Shown here piece after piece: positions 1 to 7,700 of a stretch of 13,309 nucleotides of DNA. Position 1 is the stretch's first letter; each line of letters opens with the position of its first letter. The notes under the pieces were generated by a model. The model saw nothing but the letters and a program-made list of their open reading frames with translations, did no database searches and was not told the DNA's origin. Source of the stretch: Kiloniellales bacterium (GTDB taxonomy: Bacteria; Pseudomonadota; Alphaproteobacteria; Kiloniellales; JAKSBE01); the NCBI GenBank assembly GCA_030067055.1, contig JASJAL010000272.1, forward strand, positions 1 to 13,309. The letters run 5' to 3'. Position numbers and translations under genes: made by a program.

Positions 1-703
1 CCACCGAGTTGCTGCCGATCGCGAAGATACTGGCGAGCTCGTGGGTGACGACGATGATCGTCGTGCCGAGGCTGTCCCGGAGCTCCAAGATCAGGTCGTC
101 CAGGCGCCGGGAGCTGATCGGATCGAGACCGGCCGAGGGTTCGTCGAAGAACAGGATCTGCGGATCCAGCGCCAGGGCGCGAGCCACGCCGGCACGGCGC
201 TGCATCCCGCCGGAGATCTCCGAGGGGTAGAAATCCTCGAAGCCCGCCAGGCCGACGAGTGCCAGCTTGAGCTTGGCGATCTCGAAAGCATCGTTCTCCG
301 AGAGGTCGGTGTATTCGCCCAGCGGCAGGCAGATGTTCTCGGCCAGCGTCATGGAGCTCCACAGGCCGCCGCTCTGGAAGACGACACCGGTCTCTTGCAT
401 GAGTTCCTGGCGGGCGGTCTCCTCGATCTCCCAAAGGCTCTGGCCTTCGAACCAGACACGGCCCTTGGCCGGCGGCTGCATCGCGATCAGGGCGCGCATC
501 ACCGTGCTTTTTCCGCAGCCGCTGCCACCCATGATGATGAAGATGTCGCCGCGATTGACCGTGAAGTTGAGGTCCTTCTGGACCACGAAGCTGCCGTAGG
601 CCATGGTCACGTCGTCGATCACGATCGGCGCGTCGACGCTCGCATGAGCCCCAGGGGCCGGCGGGCGGTCATCGCTTGCCTCCGGGATCTGTTGCTCGGC
701 CAT
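1..703 (-). CDS. mlaF: Mla-type lipid ABC transporter ATPase (MlaF-like), C-terminus off window
   Basis: This is the ATP-binding subunit of a lipid (MCE/Mla) ABC importer or exporter. It would sit on the cytoplasmic face of the inner membrane and power phospholipid movement through the MlaE-type permease. The frame starts at the ATG at 701-703, 3 bases after the stop of the permease gene, and stays open to the window edge (234 residues seen; such ATPases are usually about 260-280). All nucleotide-binding motifs are visible: Walker A GGSGCGKST (residues 59-67), a Q-loop in VVFQSGG, the ABC signature SGGMQ, Walker B ILFFDEPSAGLDP and the switch histidine in VVTHE. The first 25 or so residues are a low-complexity acidic and proline-rich extension. 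The assignment to Mla rather than another ABC family rests mainly on the coupled permease. An mlaD-like MCE gene is expected just beyond position 1 but cannot be seen. Confidence 0.9.
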   Translation of the reverse strand, partial: MAEQQIPEASDDRPPAPGAHASVDAPIVIDDVTMAYGSFVVQKDLNFTVNRGDIFIIMGGSGCGKSTVMRALIAMQPPAKGRVWFEGQSLWEIEETARQELMQETGVVFQSGGLWSSMTLAENICLPLGEYTDLSENDAFEIAKLKLALVGLAGFEDFYPSEISGGMQRRAGVARALALDPQILFFDEPSAGLDPISSRRLDDLILELRDSLGTTIIVVTHELASIFAIGSNSV

Positions 704-706
704 CGG

Positions 707-1855
707 CTAGATCCCCAGGATCTGATACATGATCGTCAGAACCGCTTCGGCGACAATGATCAGGACGATCGACATGACGACGGCCGAGGTAGCGGCTTCA
801 CCGACGGCCGCGGCGCTCTTCTTGGACTGCATCCCGCGCAGGCAGCCCGAGATGGCGATGATTATGCCGTAGACGGTGGCCTTGAAGAGCCCGCTGGCCC
901 AATCGATCAGGCCGATGGACTGCACGGTCTGCACGTAGTACTGCAGCAGCGAGACATCGGTGAGGGCCACTGTGACCAGCGATCCGCCCAACATTCCGAT
1001 GACATTGGCATAAATCGTCAGCAGAGGAACCGCGAAGATCAGCGCCAGCATACGGGGCAGGACGATGAATTCGATTGGCGGGATGCCGATGGTCCTGAAG
1101 GCGGCGATCTCGTCGTTGACCTGCATGGTGCCGAGCTGGGCAGCAAAGGCGGCGCCCGTCCGGCCGGACATGATGATCGCGGTCATCATGCCGCCCATCT
1201 CGCGGACCATGGCGACCGCCACTAGGTTGGCAACGAAGATGTCGGCGCCGAACTGCTCGAGCTGGACCAGCCCGACGAAGGCCAGGATCATGCCGACCAG
1301 GAAGGAAATCAGGGTCACGATCGGCAGGGCGTCGGGCCCGCACTGCTGGACCAGGTGCAAGGCATCGGACATACGGAAGCGCGCCCGGCCACGAATCGCA
1401 CGCCCCAAGGCGATAAAGCTCTCGCCCAGGAAATCGATCATCTCGCCGCCGCTCTTGAAGGCGTCTATGGCATCACGACCGATCACGGTCAGAAAGTCGG
1501 ACCGACTCTCCACCCGCTTAGAGTCTTCACGCTCCGGAACGGCAAGGGCGAGGTCGACCAGGCGCCTAGCACCTTCGGGAAGGTCGCTCCCATCGAAAGC
1601 GATGCTCAAGGTCTGACAACGCTTCTTCAGCTCGACCAAGAAGCAGATCAAAGCACTGTCCCAGTCCTTCAAAGCCGAAGAATCGACCTTGATCCGCTTG
1701 GGGATCGAGGTCAGTTCCTGCCGCGCGAACAGGCCATCCATCGAGCTGATACCCCCGGACAGCCGCCAAGACCCCTTCAGCTTCAGGACCAGAGCCTCCC
1801 GGGTCGGCTCGAGATCGAACTCGCCGCCTTTCGTCGCTGTTGTCTCAGCGGTCAT
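707..1855 (-). CDS. mlaE: MlaE-family lipid ABC transporter permease with N-terminal STAS-like domain
   Basis: This is the inner-membrane permease of an MCE/Mla lipid transporter, 382 residues. E. coli MlaE is about 260 residues; the extra length is an N-terminal cytoplasmic region of about 120-150 residues with mixed beta/alpha, STAS-like character (for example KGSWRLSGG, then KVDSSALKDWDSALICFL). In E. coli a STAS protein is a separate subunit (MlaB), so here that function may be fused to the permease. The C-terminal 220 residues carry several hydrophobic spans and the MlaE hallmark region around residues 241-268 (LGTMQVNDEIAAFRTIG, then VLPRMLA). The start is supported by GGGGGAG placed 5 bases before the ATG at 1853-1855. 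The downstream ATPase follows after 3 bases, so the two are surely co-transcribed and probably translationally coupled. Whether the system retrieves or exports lipid cannot be read from the sequence. Confidence 0.92.
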   Translation of the reverse strand: MTAETTATKGGEFDLEPTREALVLKLKGSWRLSGGISSMDGLFARQELTSIPKRIKVDSSALKDWDSALICFLVELKKRCQTLSIAFDGSDLPEGARRLVDLALAVPEREDSKRVESRSDFLTVIGRDAIDAFKSGGEMIDFLGESFIALGRAIRGRARFRMSDALHLVQQCGPDALPIVTLISFLVGMILAFVGLVQLEQFGADIFVANLVAVAMVREMGGMMTAIIMSGRTGAAFAAQLGTMQVNDEIAAFRTIGIPPIEFIVLPRMLALIFAVPLLTIYANVIGMLGGSLVTVALTDVSLLQYYVQTVQSIGLIDWASGLFKATVYGIIIAISGCLRGMQSKKSAAAVGEAATSAVVMSIVLIIVAEAVLTIMYQILGI

Positions 1856-2280
1856 GTTCGCTCCCCCAGAAAGCGATCAGGGCGGAGCTCCCCTAAGCCT
1901 CCACCTTCACGCCCGTCCTCACATGCCCCAAAGGCATCGATCAAATCTTAAACCCTATCGAATCAAAGAGTCTCCTTTCAGCCTAACCTCTAAACCCGCT
2001 GCATTGTTGGAAATTTAGCGCGCTGGCCGTCACGCCTTTCGAATATGGCGCCCCGTCGAAAATCGCAACGAGACCAAGCCAGCCCAATTCATAGGATCTC
2101 CGTCCCGAGCAGGCGCCCGGACTTGCGAGGTCAGCGGAGCTCCTCTCCGGTCGAACAACGGGCCTGCAATCACCGAAGCCAAGAGGCGACTTCGTCGCCG
2201 TGCCACAACCTCATAGATCTGAGAGACACGGCCGCCGCCGGGCACTCCCGCCGAAGCCATCCTCTTGGCCCAAACGGTCG
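1856..2280. other. Intergenic region with no convincing gene
   Basis: This 425-base gap lies between the lipoprotein gene's stop and the mlaE start. Both neighbours are on the minus strand, so it is downstream of one and upstream of the other. The half nearest mlaE (about 1910-2020) is clearly richer in A and T than its surroundings and is the natural place for an mlaE promoter, but I could not pick a -35/-10 pair with good spacing. The short frames here have poor composition and no ribosome binding site. A weak GC-rich hairpin can be drawn near 2230-2260 on the minus strand without a following U-run, so I do not call a terminator. Confidence 0.5.
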
Positions 2281-2673
2281 CTATTGCGACTGTTGCTGTT
2301 GCTGTTGCTGCTTTCGCAACTCCTCGTTCTCGCGCTTCAGCTCCTCATTCTCGCTCTCGGATTTCTTGCGCTTCTTGTTCTGGTCGTAGATGTAGCCGCC
2401 GGCACCGCCGAGAACCGCGCCTGTCGCCGCGCCGATTGCCGCACCGGTTCCGGGCGAGCCGGCCATGGCTCCGAACAGGGCACCACCCGCAGCGCCCGCC
2501 GCCGCGCCGATCCCGACGCCCTTGCCCGTGCGCTCCTCGGTCTTCCGCTGATCGGGATCCGAGGAACAACCAGCTAGAATGAGCGCGCAGGCCACGAGGA
2601 ACGGGATTGCGATACGGCGCAGCAGGCCACTGTGGTCGGCGCTCGTGCCAGACATTGCCAGAGTCGTTGTCAT
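2281..2673 (-). CDS. Lipoprotein with glycine-zipper domain, heptad coiled coil and polyQ tail
   Basis: This is a 130-residue predicted lipoprotein. A long N-region precedes a hydrophobic stretch ending in the lipobox LAGC, with lipidated Cys36. After a short charged linker come two glycine-zipper segments rich in GxxxG spacing (residues about 50-95, for example GKGVGIGAAAGAAGG and GAAIGAATGAVLGGAGG), as in SlyB/17-kDa-antigen-like and Gly-zipper lipoproteins. A basic segment (KKRKK) leads into two near-identical heptads (ENEELKR, ENEELRK), then seven glutamines and SQ. The start is supported by AAGGA and AGGAG just upstream. It follows the Rap1a-like gene by 44 bases on the same strand, so the two are probably one operon. 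Its role is likely envelope-structural, inserting in or spanning a membrane through the zipper and self-associating by the coiled coil. This is inference; no specific homologue is recognised. Confidence 0.82.
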   Translation of the reverse strand: MTTTLAMSGTSADHSGLLRRIAIPFLVACALILAGCSSDPDQRKTEERTGKGVGIGAAAGAAGGALFGAMAGSPGTGAAIGAATGAVLGGAGGYIYDQNKKRKKSESENEELKRENEELRKQQQQQQQSQ

Positions 2674-2686
2674 GATTTCCTTGCTC

Positions 2687-2714
2687 CTATCTGCAAAAGT
2701 CTATCTGCCAAAGC
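2687..2714. repeat. Imperfect 14-bp tandem repeat between two envelope genes
   Basis: Two adjacent 14-base units, ctatctgcaaaagt (2687-2700) and ctatctgccaaagc (2701-2714), match at 12 of 14 positions. They fill most of the 44-base gap between the stop of the Rap1a-like gene and the start of the lipoprotein gene. This may be simple duplication; no function is evident. Confidence 0.55.
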
Positions 2715-2717
2715 AAT

Positions 2718-3116
2718 CTACCCGCAGGGCCACTCGGCAACCGCGGCACGGAACAGAACATCCATCGCCGGATCTTTGAGGAATTGCGGGTTATCGCGGG
2801 TGTAGGCCGTGAAGACCTTCACGACCTGATCATGGGTGATTCCATTCGGCGTGCAGACCATGCGATTGAACTCCGGCCCTTGACTGAGCGCATCATGGAA
2901 ATGGCCACCGCCCGAGATAAAGCCGTAGCAGAAGCCCATGGCCGTCTGGAAATCGGGGTGCGCAGACTCAAGCGTGCAGATCTCCACCAGCTCTTTGGCG
3001 GAATTGAGCTGGAAGTCGTCGACCGAAAGGCTTTTGATCTTGTTGCTGCCCTGTGCCAACACGCCGGTCGCGGCGAGTGCAATGGCAGCGGCTAAGAGGA
3101 ATGCCGTTTTTCTCAT
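2718..3116 (-). CDS. Secreted Rap1a/Tai-like immunity-family protein
   Basis: This is a 132-residue exported protein. A signal peptide (MRKTAFLLAAAIALAATGVLA) is followed by a small helical domain with four cysteines (47, 63, 88 and 131 in this numbering). The pattern is VEICT, then GFCYGFISG, then VCTPNGITHDQVV, ending in AVAEWPC. This spacing and the C-terminal W/F-P-C match the Rap1a/Tai family, whose founding members are periplasmic immunity proteins against type VI secretion peptidoglycan amidases. Many members are orphans of unknown role, and no effector gene lies here, so toxin immunity is only a possibility. A longer frame begins at the ATG at 3125, but AGGAG at 3126-3130 abuts that codon directly and sits 9 bases before the ATG at 3116, so the later start is chosen; it also gives the better signal peptide. 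The gene leads a likely operon with the lipoprotein gene. Confidence 0.78.
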   Translation of the reverse strand: MRKTAFLLAAAIALAATGVLAQGSNKIKSLSVDDFQLNSAKELVEICTLESAHPDFQTAMGFCYGFISGGGHFHDALSQGPEFNRMVCTPNGITHDQVVKVFTAYTRDNPQFLKDPAMDVLFRAAVAEWPCG

Positions 3117-3125
3117 ACCGTTCAT

Positions 3126-3130
3126 CTCCT
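3126..3130 (-). promoter_or_regulatory. Ribosome binding site deciding the Rap1a-like start
   Basis: On the minus strand this reads AGGAG. It touches the upstream ATG (3125) with no spacer, which is unworkable, and lies 9 bases from the in-frame ATG at 3116. The latter is therefore the likely start. Confidence 0.7.
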
Positions 3131-3289
3131 AGTTGTCTCCCTGATTTGGTTCGGATCATCGAACTCCCGGGCGCTCCCAGGATCGGAGACCTAGACTGAC
3201 GGGTCGCCCCGCCGCCGATTTGTTCACAGCTCCCAATCTACTCGCAGAAAAAGAAGCCGGACTATCCACTTCGCGCAATTCATGAGGCT

Positions 3290-3610
3290 AGGGGCGGAAG
3301 GTTCTTGGAACGGTCGAGCATCGACGAACTGATGGCCCAGGTCGGTTACGGCGCCTAAGACATCAGGGGCCTCAAGGCCGGCGAAATGGTGACGACGGAG
3401 TCCGAGGGCGGCAGCACGGCCTTATTCAAAAACTGCGCCCTCACCGAGTAGAATTCCGGCTTCTTCAGGGGCGTCGCGCAGCCGGTCGGCCAGAAACACA
3501 CTAAGAGCGACTTGACTGCGTACCTTCCGGCGCTCAAGGAAGAGAGACAGCAGCGGCCTTGGGCGTTTTGCCCTAGGCTCCAGATACGGTCTGCGGAGGA
3601 AGAGGCTTGA
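3290..3610 (+). pseudogene. Decayed reading frame upstream of the RND operon
   Basis: The plus-strand frame through here reads like protein but is interrupted by TAA at 3356-3358 and TAG at 3449-3451. Apart from these two stops it is open from 3200 to the TGA at 3608-3610. From about 3296 most codons end in G or C, as in the intact genes, and the pieces are protein-like (SSIDELMAQVGYGA, stop, DIRGLKAGEMVTTESEGG, continuing to the next stop). The GC-ending bias fades before about 3290. The terminal TGA overlaps the TTG start of the adaptor gene (TTGA), as in a coupled operon. I infer the 3' part of a former first gene of the operon, inactivated by substitutions. No intact start is visible and I do not recognise the family. 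A short minus-strand frame (3355-3537) covers the same bases but has no ribosome binding site and a poor start. Confidence 0.45.
3595..3599 (+). promoter_or_regulatory. Ribosome binding site supporting a TTG start for the RND adaptor
   Basis: GGAGG lies 7 bases before the TTG at 3607. The in-frame ATG at 3685 has no such site, so the TTG start is preferred. Confidence 0.7.
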
Positions 3611-4758
3611 GTAGAAGCGATTTGGTATCGATCACGGCTCGAGATCGCGGGCTACGTCGTCATGGTCGGCACATTGGCGTGACAATGGCGGCGCTGCTGG
3701 GAGCCTGCGGCATCACGGCCTGCGAGGAGGAACCGCCCGAAGTGCTTGAACAGGTCCGGGCGATCAAGACCACAACGGTCTCGGAGCGGGCGTCCGGCCA
3801 ACTCCGGAAGTTCCCCGGCGTGATCGAGGCGGTGGATACCTCCGCGCTCAGCTTCGAGGTCTCAGGAAACGTCACGGAGCTCAAGGTCGACGTAGGCGAT
3901 CGCTTTCAGAGGGGGGACGTCCTCTCCCTGCTCGACACGCAGACCTTCGAGTTGAGCGTGGAATCGGCCGAAGCGGCGGTTGGCCGGGCCCAAGCCGACG
4001 AGGCCGAGAAGAAGACCGAGTTCGAGCGCCAGGACGCCCTCTACAAGAAGCAATGGGTGGCCAAGTCTGTTCAGGAACAGACCCTGGCAGCCTACGAGAG
4101 CGCACGAAACCAGGTAAGGCTCCGGATTTCCGAGCTGAACTTGGCCCGTCGCGATCTGGAAAAGACCGCGCTGCTCGCACCCCTGGATGGGGTGGTGGCC
4201 AAGCGCTACGTCGACACCTTCGCCGAGGTGTCACGGGGCCAGACGATCTTCGACGTCTACGTCGAGGGGGCCATGGAGGCCAAGATCAGCGTTCCGGAAG
4301 GCACCGTCCGCGACCTCTACCTCGGCCTGCCGGCCGAGGTCCGCTTCCTGACCGGGCCGATCGGGACCGTGAAGGGTCGGGTCTCGGAAATCGGCACGCA
4401 GGCCGAGGCCGGCAATGTCTTTCCGGTCAAGGTCGCGATCCTCGAGCAACGTGAAGGGGCGCTGCCCGGCATGACGACCGAAGTCAGCCTCATCCTGGGC
4501 GGCGAAGACGACGAGGCTTCCTACCTGGTGCCGCTTTCCGCGCTCGCACCGGGCACGGACCCCGAGAATCCCAAGGACGGCTTCATCTTCGTTTTCGATC
4601 CGGAGACCTCGGCAGTGAGAAAGACGGCCATCAAGGCGGAGGGCATCCGTGACAATTTGATGGTGATCTCGGACGGCGTGACCGCCGGGGACGTCGTAGC
4701 GATCGCCGGGGTCAGCTTCTTGAAGGACGGCCAGGAGGTGAAGCTGCTCTCGCAGTAG
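3607..4758 (+). CDS. RND efflux periplasmic adaptor (membrane fusion protein, HlyD/AcrA type)
   Basis: This is the periplasmic adaptor that links an RND pump to an outer-membrane channel, 383 residues. The N-terminus has a hydrophobic stretch with two possible lipoprotein cysteines (LLGAC at 34, ITAC at 39), so it is probably membrane-anchored. The order is typical: first half of the lipoyl/barrel-sandwich domain (about 70-105, FEVSGNVTELKVDVGDRF), an alpha-helical hairpin (about 108-175, rich in A, E, K and R), second lipoyl half (TALLAPLDGVVAKR, from about 188), a beta-barrel region (about 205-295) and a membrane-proximal domain to the end (GVTAGDVVAIAGVSFLKDG). The start is a TTG with GGAGG 7 bases upstream. 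The pump gene follows after 40 bases. No outer-membrane factor gene is nearby, so the pair probably uses a TolC-like channel encoded elsewhere. The substrate is unknown. Confidence 0.93.
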   Translation: MSRSDLVSITARDRGLRRHGRHIGVTMAALLGACGITACEEEPPEVLEQVRAIKTTTVSERASGQLRKFPGVIEAVDTSALSFEVSGNVTELKVDVGDRFQRGDVLSLLDTQTFELSVESAEAAVGRAQADEAEKKTEFERQDALYKKQWVAKSVQEQTLAAYESARNQVRLRISELNLARRDLEKTALLAPLDGVVAKRYVDTFAEVSRGQTIFDVYVEGAMEAKISVPEGTVRDLYLGLPAEVRFLTGPIGTVKGRVSEIGTQAEAGNVFPVKVAILEQREGALPGMTTEVSLILGGEDDEASYLVPLSALAPGTDPENPKDGFIFVFDPETSAVRKTAIKAEGIRDNLMVISDGVTAGDVVAIAGVSFLKDGQEVKLLSQ

Positions 4759-4798
4759 TCAGCCCCCGCCCCGTCCCACCCTGCTGCCGGAGCCCGAC

Positions 4799-7700
4799 AT
4801 GCCCTCGATCACCTCCTTCGCCATCAACACCAGCCGGCTGACCATCACGGCGATCCTCGGCATCGTCTTCGTCGGCGTCTATCTCTTCGTCCAGTTCCCA
4901 AGGCTCGAAGATCCACCGATCGTGATCCGTGAGGCGGTGATCACTGCGGCTTTCCCAGGCATGGATCCGCTGCAGGTCGAGGATCTGATCACCCGCAGGA
5001 TCGAAGAAGAGATCCGGACCATGCCCGAGATCGACGAGATCACCTCGGAGAGCAAGACCGGCATCACCGTCATCCACGCCATCCTGCGCGACGAGTACGA
5101 GGACCTAGAGGCGATCTGGAAACGGCTACGCAACAAGATGGACGACGTCCGGCCGCAATTGCCAGAGGGCACGGTCGGTCCCTTGGTCTATGACGAGTTC
5201 GGCCTGACCGCGGTCGCCACCATCGCGCTTTGGAGCGACGGCTTCTCGATGGCCGAAATGCGCCTGGTCGCCCGCGACGTGCGCGACCGGCTCTACGAGC
5301 TCAAGGGAATTCGCAAGGTCGAGCTCTACGGAGTTCAGGACGAACAGGTTTATCTCAAGTTCTCCAACGCCAAGCTGGCCCAGTTCGGGATCAGCATCTA
5401 CGACGTGCTGACCACCCTGCAGCAGCAGAACGTGATCCTGCCCGGCGGCACCGTCGAGGTCGAAGAGAGAGATGTCGTCATCGAACCCTCCGGCGACTTC
5501 CAGAGCATCGAAGACATCGAAGCGGTGCTGATCTCGATCCCCGAGTCCGACCAGCTGGTCAACCTGACCGAGTTGGTTTCGGTGGAGCGCGGCTACGTCG
5601 ACCCGCCGACGAGTCTCGCCTATTCCGACGGCAGACCGGCAGTCGTGATCAGCCTCTCAATCACGCCCGGCGTGAACAGCGTGGAGTTCGGGAGGCAGCT
5701 CACCCGCAAGATCAGGGAGCTCGAAGCGGGGCTGCCCGTCGGCTACGTGATGGAGTACGCAACCTTCCAGCCGGACCTGGTCCAGGCGGCGGTCGACGGT
5801 GCGCTCAGCAACGTCTACCAGACCCTGGTGACCGTGCTGGTGGTGGTCATTCTATTCCTGCGCCTGCGGGCTGGGCTGATCGTCGGCTCCTTCGTCCCGA
5901 TCACCATGCTGCTCGGCCTCATCGTCATGTGGCTCATGGACATCGAGCTGCACCGCGTCTCGATCCTCTCCGCGATCGTGGCCCTGGGCATGCTGGTCGA
6001 CAACGCGATCGTGGTGGTCGAAGACATCCGGGCCCGCATGGAGCGCGGCCAGGATCGGCGCGAGGCCTGCCTCGCCTCGGGCCAGACGCTGGCAATCCCT
6101 CTGCTGACATCGTCGCTGACCACCATCTTGGCCTTTCTGCCGATGCTTCTGATCGACGGTCAGACGGGAGAGTACGCCTTCGCCCTGCCGATGGTCGTGA
6201 TCATCCTGCTTTTGGCGTCCTGGGTGCTGTCGATGTACATGACCCCAGCCGTGTGCAACTGGTTCCTGGTGATCAAGGCCCCAGGCGGCGGCACGGAGCC
6301 AGGCGAAGATCCTTATGACAGCGGTTTCTATCGTCGCTACCGCGCGCTTCTGGAGTTCGTTCTGAAGCAGCGCTATGCAACCCTCGCCGTGACCATCGGT
6401 CTGCTAGTCGTCGCCGGCTACGCAGCATCCTCCCTGGTCCGGGAGTTCTTCGGCCCCAGCGACCGCAACCAGTTCCTGGTCTACTTCGATCTGCCCGCCG
6501 GTTCGCGCATTCAAACAACGGATGAAGTGGTGCAGCAGTACGCGGCCTGGCTTGGAGACGAGGCCGCCAACCCAGAGGTAACCAGCAGCATCGCCTACGT
6601 CGGCACCGGCGGGCCCCGATTCTTCCTTTCGCTCTCGCCGAAGGACCCAGACCCCCACCGTGGCTTTTTGGTGGTGAATACGGCCGAGGCCGATCAGGTC
6701 CCGGAAGTGATCAAGCGCAGCAAGATCTACCTGGCCGAATCCTTCCCTGACGTCGAGCCCCAGTTGAAGAGGATGTGGATGGGGTCCTCCGAGCCGGGCT
6801 TGCTCGAGATCCGCCTGATCGGCATCGATGCCGAACATCTCTTCGCCAAGGGACACGAACTGGAGCAGGCCTTCCAGGACATGCCAGGTATCGACTACTC
6901 CCTGATCGACTGGGAGAACAAGGTCCTGAAGGTCAACGTGGTCGTCGACCAGTCCCGCGCCCGGCGGGCCGGGGTCACGTCGCGAGAGATCGCGACTTCA
7001 TTGAACGCTTTCATGGATGGCGCGCAGATCACCGACTACCGGGAGGGCGACACCGCGATCCCGGTCGTCTTCCGGGCGGTCGAGGACGAACGCCAGACGC
7101 TGGGCGATCTCTGGAACGTGAACGTCTATTCCTCGGCTCGCGAGGAGATGGTGCCGCTGTCGCAGGTCGCCGACTTCCGGGGCGAGTGGGAATACAACCG
7201 GATCGCCCGCTACAACCAGGAGCGCACCGTCACCGTCGACGCCCGCCATCAGCACCTGAAGGCGCCGGAGCTGCTGGCAGCAATGACGCCGACGATCGAG
7301 GCGCTGGGCCTCAAGCTCGGCCATCGCTGGGAGGTCGGCGGCGAGATCGAAGACTCGGAGGAGACCAACGAGAAGCTGTTCCGTTACATGCCGGCCTGTG
7401 TTATCGGGATCGTGGTCCTGCTGATCTGGCAGTTCAATTCCTTCCGCCGGCCGACGATCATCATGTTGACGATCCCCATGGCCTTCGCCGGCGCCCTGGT
7501 CGGCCTGATCATCATGCGGGCGCCCTTCGACTTCTTCGGCATCCTGGGCCTGCTCAGCCTGGCCGGGGTGATCATGAACAACGGGATCGTGCTGATCGAC
7601 CGGATCGACAGCCAGAGGGCGGCCGGTCTTTCGGACTACGAGGCGGTCGTGTTCGCCGCCGTCTCGCGCTTCCGGCCGATCCTGATGTCGGCGACCACGA

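Noticed and set aside
41..1225. Long plus-strand frame (394 codons) opposite the Mla genes
   Set aside because: It lies antisense to a clear MlaF/MlaE pair, with low-complexity composition rich in D, H, G and R typical of shadow frames in GC-rich DNA. It has no recognisable domain.
2030..2260. 76-codon minus-strand frame in the mlaE-lipoprotein gap
   Set aside because: It has no ribosome binding site, no codon-bias support and a random-looking composition.
3355..3537. 60-codon minus-strand frame over the decayed plus-strand gene
   Set aside because: The GC-ending codon pattern belongs to the opposite strand's frame, and the start has no ribosome binding site.
5230..6318. Long plus-strand frame inside the RND pump gene
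   Set aside because: It is an out-of-frame shadow of a strongly recognised RND gene, and its Arg/Gly/Pro-rich composition is as expected for GC-rich alternate frames. The same applies to the frames at 6775-7926 and 11905-12855.
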